In this document: positions 58,040 to 64,000 of the stretch, piece by piece | How the letters are laid out: each line of letters starts with the position of its first letter | How positions within the stretch are numbered: position 1 is the stretch's first letter | Translations under genes and position numbers: made by a program | Notes under the pieces: generated by a model | The model's database searches: none | Seen by the model: only the letters and a program-made list of their open reading frames with translations | Told to the model about the DNA's origin: nothing | Assembly: GCA_028023455.1 (NCBI GenBank) | Contig: JAQFVV010006270.1 | Location: forward strand, 3,870,834-3,934,833 | Direction: 5' to 3' | Length of the DNA: 64,000 bases | Source: Epiperipatus broadwayi | Taxonomy: Eukaryota > Onychophora > Udeonychophora > Euonychophora > Peripatidae

Positions 58040-61000
58040 GAAGCAATCAAAGATAATGAAAATTATGTAAGAAATTGAAAATATTTTTAAATCACTAACT
58101 TTTACAAAGAAGACTTGAGTGTGTGGAGTGTTCAATAAATTATGATTACAAAGATCTTTAATAATAGAAGAAAGTTATCTTATCTGAGAAAGATTCATCA
58201 GAAATAAGGCAAAATATATATTTACTACTTCACAGAAATCTTTAAATAAATAAATGTAAAATTAAAGCATCAAAAACCTAAGCTTATAAAACGAAATAAA
58301 TGTTTGAATGTACTAAATTGTCAAAAACAAATAATGATAATGGATTATCACTAATTTAATCATCAAAAAAATGAAAGAAAACAAACACTCACAAATGAAA
58401 TCAAATAATAAAAAAATAAAGACTCATCAGAAAATGTAAACTAATAGTTACCAAAATATCCAAACGTGAAATTTCAAATGGCTAATCCTAAAATATATAC
58501 ATTGACTGAAATGAAGTATCTAAATGTATCTTAGCTCAAGAAAATAAAACCCACATACAATGTAAATAATTTCATCTTCATCAAAAATATAGAAATAATT
58601 TACATTATTTTAAATGATACTATCATTTCAAAATTAATAGTAATTTTTCAAAAATTTGGAAAAACCAGCATTTTAGAAATTTTTAATATATAAATGAATA
58701 TTCCCTTATATCTCCATTATTACTCAAAAACATGAACTTGAATATGAAAAGCAATAAATATTGTTAGAACTAGGTATGGCAACATAGTAGAAAGTTTAAA
58801 ATCCCTATAAAATTTTGAAAATTTTGATGTCCAGTTTCATTCACTGAATGCAATATTTATTCTGTTGAATATTTCTCTAAATCTAAATGAAACAGTGCAA
58901 CAAATAAATATCAATAAAAGGGAAAAAGTTTACTTTAGTCAAATAAAGGCAACTTACATTCCATTTTTATTTAATGCAATATAGTGTACCACACTCTCTA
59001 TATTGCATTTTTGTACATACAAGCTTTTTATAGAGCAATGACATGCTATATATGACTCATTTTATTGATTATTATCATTTTTATTTAATAAAACTTATCT
59101 ACAAAAACAAATTGACAAGAAAACAAAATCAAAGACATGCAATGAAATCTCATTTCTAATATAGCATATACCATTCATTCCAAATTGTAAAAAAAAAAAC
59201 AAATTGGTAAAAGTTTAATAAAAGAGAGAACTTATTAGATAATTTTTTCATTATATCTATTTACATCAAATATCAATTGCAACAGTATTGAAAACTCCCA
59301 AGGTTCTTATATTTCAGATGTAATAAGCGAGGGCATGCTAAGAATAAAGTGTACACAGCAAAACATGAAAAATGTCATAAATTTGAAAACTAGATTTCCT
59401 TTGTCTTATAGCCCAGAATAATTAAGTGCAAACAGTTACTCCAAATACTCCACAATCTTCACCTTATGAACTAGAAAAGTGGATCATAATGCATGAAAAT
59501 ATTTTATTCACTCAAATTTTAGTTTCTTCTATAAGTATTAACCACAAAAATAAAAAAACACTCTCTCAATGAATAGATAGACAGGAACAAAATCAAAATA
59601 GTGACCTTATACTATGCTCACAACACTCAAAATATAGTGAAAGTCGAGATCAAATAAATCAAGGAACAAATGCAAAAAACAGAACTGAAAAAATAATACA
59701 TTTTTACAAGCATCATGCCATTGGTATATATATGTAAGACCAATGTATAAAGATATATTATAATATTTGTATAAAAAAGTAAAAAAATAAAAACCATAAA
59801 TCATTAAAAAATGAGAAATAAATTGTTTACATTTAGAATATAACCAATACCACTTGCAATAAGGATCAGTTGGAAGCTTTCTTTAAGAAAAATCAGGATC
59901 AGCCATTATAATGAAAATAAATTTGATTTTTTTAAAATTATAATTATTAGCTACAAAAAATATATTTGTCTAAAAAAAATAGAAAAATATAATCATAAAA
60001 TTACATAAAATGGAAAAATAAAATTGCTTACATTTAGACTACAACTGGTATGAGATACTGCTGACATAAAACAAGAGATTTAAATACTTATACTATGCAA
60101 GCAAAATTTGTACTAATGATTTTTTTGCAAAAAGGTACTGAGACTGAAGCCTGTTCAATTTATAAAATTCTATAAAATCATAGCATTTGAAAATTTAATG
60201 CAATATAACATACAGTTTGTAGCCATTGAACATTTATATAGCAATAAAAGGTTTTTGTATTTATTAAGTCAATTGTGTATTCCATCTCTTATAATTTAAT
60301 CCCAAACTATTTCTTTTTGAAAATATACCAAACACTAATATCAAAATTTCTTTCTGGAAATTATCCTTAATTCTTTTATATTTATTGATCAATAAAATTT
60401 TGTATTAAAAATATCTACTATGGGTTATTGATGTACATCAATTTTTCTGATCTTTAATCAATGTATTTAATCTATTTAAATATAATAACAAACAATCTAC
60501 TACTTCAATTAGCAGCATACTTTTTAAATTTTAGCACATATATGTATATCTATTTATATTTTAATTTACTTAATCATTCTATGATCTAACCTATACATAT
60601 CTTTCTTTTTATATTTAATTATATATATCATCTCTCAATTTTATACCAATGTTCATCTATTTATTATATCACCCAGTTTTTATACACAATTTTCTGCAAT
60701 ATTTCCAACAAGTTCTAGCTATTACTACATTAATAATCTTGCACTTTTCCATCTTCCATTCTCAAAGTATTTATCTATTGTCGTGGAGCTTGTCTTATTT
60801 TTTCCTCAGTATATATTTTACATTCTCATAACTCTTGTTAAAAAATTTATCAGAAACTGATTCTTTTTTCCCCCAATTGAACTTTCATTGTCTTTTTTCC
60901 TTCCTCAGCTAGAGCTCTCTCTCTCTTTTTTTAGCATTAATTTCATTTCCCCATTTATAAATTTATAATGCAATTTTATTTACAACTATAAACTCAGTGA

Positions 61001-61945
61001 TTATAAAAACAAAATATAAACTATTATTTATTAAAATGAATATAAATGGCATCTAAACCCTCCAAGAAATAAATAAATAAAAAATTTGTTAGACAATGCA
61101 CAATACATATATTGACCATTATTATTGTGACACTAATATTTTTCATAAACATAGATCACAATTAACTTCAATCCATAATTCTAATACTAATCAATCATTA
61201 TGTTAAATCTGACCTTTAGTTTGATATATTTCTACAATCATAATTTATTGTTACTTTTATTGATCTGATCAAATATTAATGTCCATTACTTTATACTATT
61301 TCTGTCTAACATTATAACTTTTCATTAAAAAAAAAATATTCATCAATTTACTAAAATAAAAAAGATCAACTTGAAAATTTATATATATTACTCGTAAATT
61401 TTGAGATTAATGTTCCCTAGTAAATGTAAAAAAAAAAAAATGCAACAAGAAAAAAAAATCTAACATTAAGAAAAAGTAGTAAGTATAATCTTTAGTTTAG
61501 TTTACAAGCTCCAAGAGATGATACAATTTATCAAGTCCACAATTATAAAAGAATCAGCCAATAAATCTGCTCCATTGTTAAACAATTGCTAAAACATCAA
61601 AAACAAATCATATTTAAGAATTTATTTATAATTAGCAAAAAATATAATCATATAATCTCCTAGTCAACTGGATATAAGATAGGTAAATTTAAAAATTCTT
61701 CTTCTACAATAATTATAACCATCTAAGATGTCCTACTTTAATTTGTTGAGTCATGCAATCAAACTTTTTCTCATTATAGCTAATCAGCATTAATAATTGC
61801 ACTAATAATGAAAGCGAAGAAAAAAATATAAGAATAATAATGAAATGATATAGTTGTTAAAATTACTAGTTAAAATTTCAATGCAATATCAAATTTAATG
61901 TCAACAGATCACTGGAATATTATAAAGCACAGAATCTATAGAATA
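58040..61945. other. AT-rich DNA, one small inverted repeat
   Basis: The only structure seen is a 12-13 bp inverted repeat AATGCAATATAG ... CTATATTGCATT at 58972-58984 and 58998-59010. Open stretches here are compositional. Confidence 0.5.
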
Positions 61946-61952
61946 TATATAT

Positions 61953-62410
61953 CAGGGGTGGCCAACAAGTCGATCATGATCCATCGGTCGATCGAAAAGC
62001 CAATTTTGGTCGATGGCGAAGTCAATCTAATCTGTCAAGAGCTGTCGGTAACGAGTGAAACAAATTATGTCAAGATTTTCAAGTTTTTTTGTTATTTTTG
62101 TTTTTGTTCTAATTTTTTTTTTCAATTCTAGATGGGTGAAGTCCACTAAGTTGTATCATTATTGAAAATAATATTTTTAATCTTGACTTAAAGTAGCTAA
62201 TTTGAATTAATAAATATTGCTAATAATGACTCTTGTTGCTTTAATTCCCCTGGACATGAGTTTTTTGGCCGTTTAAATAATTATTTTTTTACTATGTAGA
62301 TATATAAAAATAGTATGTATTTCACACCTTTCTCCACTTAGACTACTCTTATGACAACAAATCGATCGCCTATGACAACAAGTCGATCGCAACACATTTT
62401 TAAAATAAAA
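61953..62410 (+). mobile_element. hAT-like transposon remnant, left end
   Basis: CAGGGGTGGCCAAC at 61953 is a classic hAT 5' terminal sequence. It is followed by CpG-rich GTCGATC/GATCGA motifs (61970-62010) and, at 62355-62392, two tandem ATGACAACAAGTCGATCGC units that look like subterminal repeats. The expected right end (GTTGGCCACCCCTG) was not found, so the copy is truncated or its end is eroded. No transposase frame is recognisable. Confidence 0.55.
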
Positions 62411-62439
62411 AGTAGATCTTATGAACACTATACAACAAT

Positions 62440-63735
62440 CTTCACATGAAAAATTAAATCACAGATCCAAATATGCTAGAATTCAGTAACTGAAACTGGT
62501 ATGTCTAATCAAATACTCCATGAATCTAAATTAATGAAAACATTTATATAAATAGGGGTGATTGTTAACTACTTATTTTGAGATGAGACTTTATTTAAAA
62601 TATTTATAATGTTTGATCAATTAATTTATTTTCAAGCTTCATTTATTTTGCCCATTCTATTGAAGAATATAAAAACTAAAACTGGGAAAGTCAAAAATAT
62701 ATAAATAATAAGCTTATTTATACCTTCATTATCATTTATAATATTTTCTCTATATCTTTTTTTTTTTTTAAAAAAAAAATCAATCTGTTTTTAACAAATA
62801 TATAAAAAAGAAATTATTATTTAAATGTGAAATTAGAATGAGTGACAACAGTGTAAACGTCAAAGTCACATCCTGTTGTCATTCATCATTCAATATAAAT
62901 ACTTTGTTAATGGCAAACAGACATTTAAAGTTTCTTTGAAGACTGCTATTGTTATTTGACAAAACACAAAATTAAAAATAATAAAAAGAAAAATCTGGAA
63001 ATGATCAGTATGCAGATAATAAAATATTTTTTGTCTAAATATGATCAAGTATTATGTGACAACATAAAACATGTTAAAAATAGAAATTTAATTAAAACTG
63101 GCAAAAATACCACAAACTTAAAAATAAATGTTCCATAAATTTTAAACATATGAACTATATTTTTTTTAAAAAAAAAAGAGAGAGAGAACAAATGCTTGCC
63201 TTAATTTGAAATTTTATAAGAAAAGATATGGCAACTTTTAAGACTGTAGAAGATTCAGGTTCCCCTTATCACATTACAATAAAATATTAAACAGTCAGTG
63301 TATATAGATTTTATGCACACATACATGTATTACAAATCCTAAAGATAATTTTTTAAAAATAGGTATATAAGTGATAGGTATGCCCTGTGGTAGTTTGATG
63401 TCGTAATACAGTGATGGAATCGAGAGATGAAAGTTTCTGATTTGAGCACCTACCACTTCTGGATCTCAAATATCATCTGGCTTCCTGCTGATAAAAACAT
63501 TTTATTATCATTTTTTAGTTCTATATAACTAAGAGCTCATATTCACCTTTTCGTTTTTGATTGAAAATTTGATTTTGCCTGGACATGTTTGGGCAGTTGT
63601 AAAAGCTTTACCATTCGAGTTTTTGTGGTTTAGCAGATCTTTTACCTTATCGTCTTTACTCTTCTCATCTTTTTTTTCCTCTTACCATCAACAATAAATA
63701 TAGTATATTGCTATTCATTTATTTCTAACTCTTGA
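62440..63735. other. AT-rich DNA, no feature recognised
   Basis: A T/A homopolymer pair at 62758-62780 and a GA microsatellite at 63177-63186. No gene. Confidence 0.5.
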
Positions 63736-63738
63736 TGA

Positions 63739-64000
63739 TTTTTTTTTTTTTTCTCAGTAATGAGATGTTTATTCATCAAAAAAAAAAAGAAGAAACAGAT
63801 ACAATGAAATAAATGAAATTTCAGGAGCAACATGGTAAGAGGGGAAGGATACATGTAAAAAGGGAATGGGAAGTGGAGACGAAATGGTGTGTAGTCCAGG
63901 CCGGTCAGAAATGCATGTCTTCGTGATTGAGTCCTGTGACAGAGGCTGAGAGGATGGAGTTGGAGGATTGTCCAAGTGTCTGTGAGGAGTGGCGGTGGGG
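63739..64000 (-). mobile_element. retroposed 3' end with poly(A), runs off the window
   Basis: On the minus strand a GC-richer segment ends GATGAATAAACATCTCATTA CTGAG directly followed by A14 (63752-63739). AATAAA (63773-63768) is 15 bases from the A tract. A polyadenylated RNA copied into the genome is the simplest reading. It could be a LINE or SINE 3' end or a processed pseudogene; the 5' part is outside the window. The C/T-rich body gives a 68-codon open stretch (PPTPSSQPLSQDS) that I do not treat as a protein. Confidence 0.6.

Noticed and set aside
57926-58135. Minus-strand open frame of poly-leucine
   Set aside because: Entirely produced by the AGC/AGT/AAT microsatellite.
62240-62265. 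CCCCTG as the right end of the hAT-like element
   Set aside because: Only six bases match. The full inverted terminus GTTGGCCACC is missing, and no 8-bp duplication is present.
1-64000. CRISPR arrays, bacterial operons, rRNA genes
   Set aside because: No regularly spaced repeats with unique spacers, no ribosome-binding-site/ORF series and no rRNA signature. The content is eukaryotic.

Overview
This is a window of a very AT-rich animal (metazoan) nuclear genome, by eye about three quarters A+T. I find no intact protein-coding gene and no convincing exon of a host gene. What can be read is a graveyard of transposable elements in AT-rich intergenic or intronic DNA. The repertoire points to an invertebrate: RTE-clade LINEs with (GAT)n tails, Penelope-like GIY-YIG remnants, a Ty3/gypsy element, tRNA-Gly-derived SINEs, hAT-like DNA transposons, MITEs and hammerhead-ribozyme repeats. 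I cannot name the phylum from sequence alone. Most of the longer open frames are chance runs in A/T-rich sequence.

Layout. 0-2.3 kb: a 344-bp-spaced direct repeat with a hairpin, a tRNA-like SINE, a GIY-YIG fragment and the 3' end of a zinc-finger LINE, the last three on the minus strand. 4.3-8.9 kb: a decayed Ty3/gypsy element (gag, RT, RNase H, integrase in order) bounded by a degenerate direct repeat. 9.7-11.9 kb: a minisatellite, a solo LTR, a tandem duplication and a MITE. 13-19 kb: local direct duplications. 19.7, 22.9 and 36.6 kb: further short tRNA-Gly-like SINEs; the last keeps a near-perfect target-site duplication. 21.4 kb: Penelope-type GIY-YIG remnant. 23.2-23.7 kb: head-to-tail hammerhead repeat. 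24.7, 45.2, 51-52 and 53.4 kb: RTE LINE fragments. 26.2 kb: Penelope-type hammerhead motif. 28.9-36.5 kb: palindromes and MITE arrays. 39.7-40.3, 49.2 and 56.7 kb: one foldback/MITE family. 43.6-44.65 kb: DNA transposon with TA target site. 47.2-49.2 kb: 2-kb DNA transposon with identical 44-bp TIRs and identical 8-bp TSD. 50.06-50.75 kb: two hammerhead repeats head to head. 54.5-55.1 kb: tandem duplication. 62 kb: hAT-like end. 63.7-64 kb: GC-richer retroposed 3' end.

The most interesting system is a repeat family of about 440-460 bp combining a hammerhead self-cleaving ribozyme motif, a tRNA-like pol III B box, and a 3' hairpin whose stem changes by compensatory substitution between copies. 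One copy is head to tail with a second, as expected of animal retrozyme-like elements that move as circular RNAs. Penelope-like elements, the proposed drivers of such RNAs, are present as remnants in the same window.
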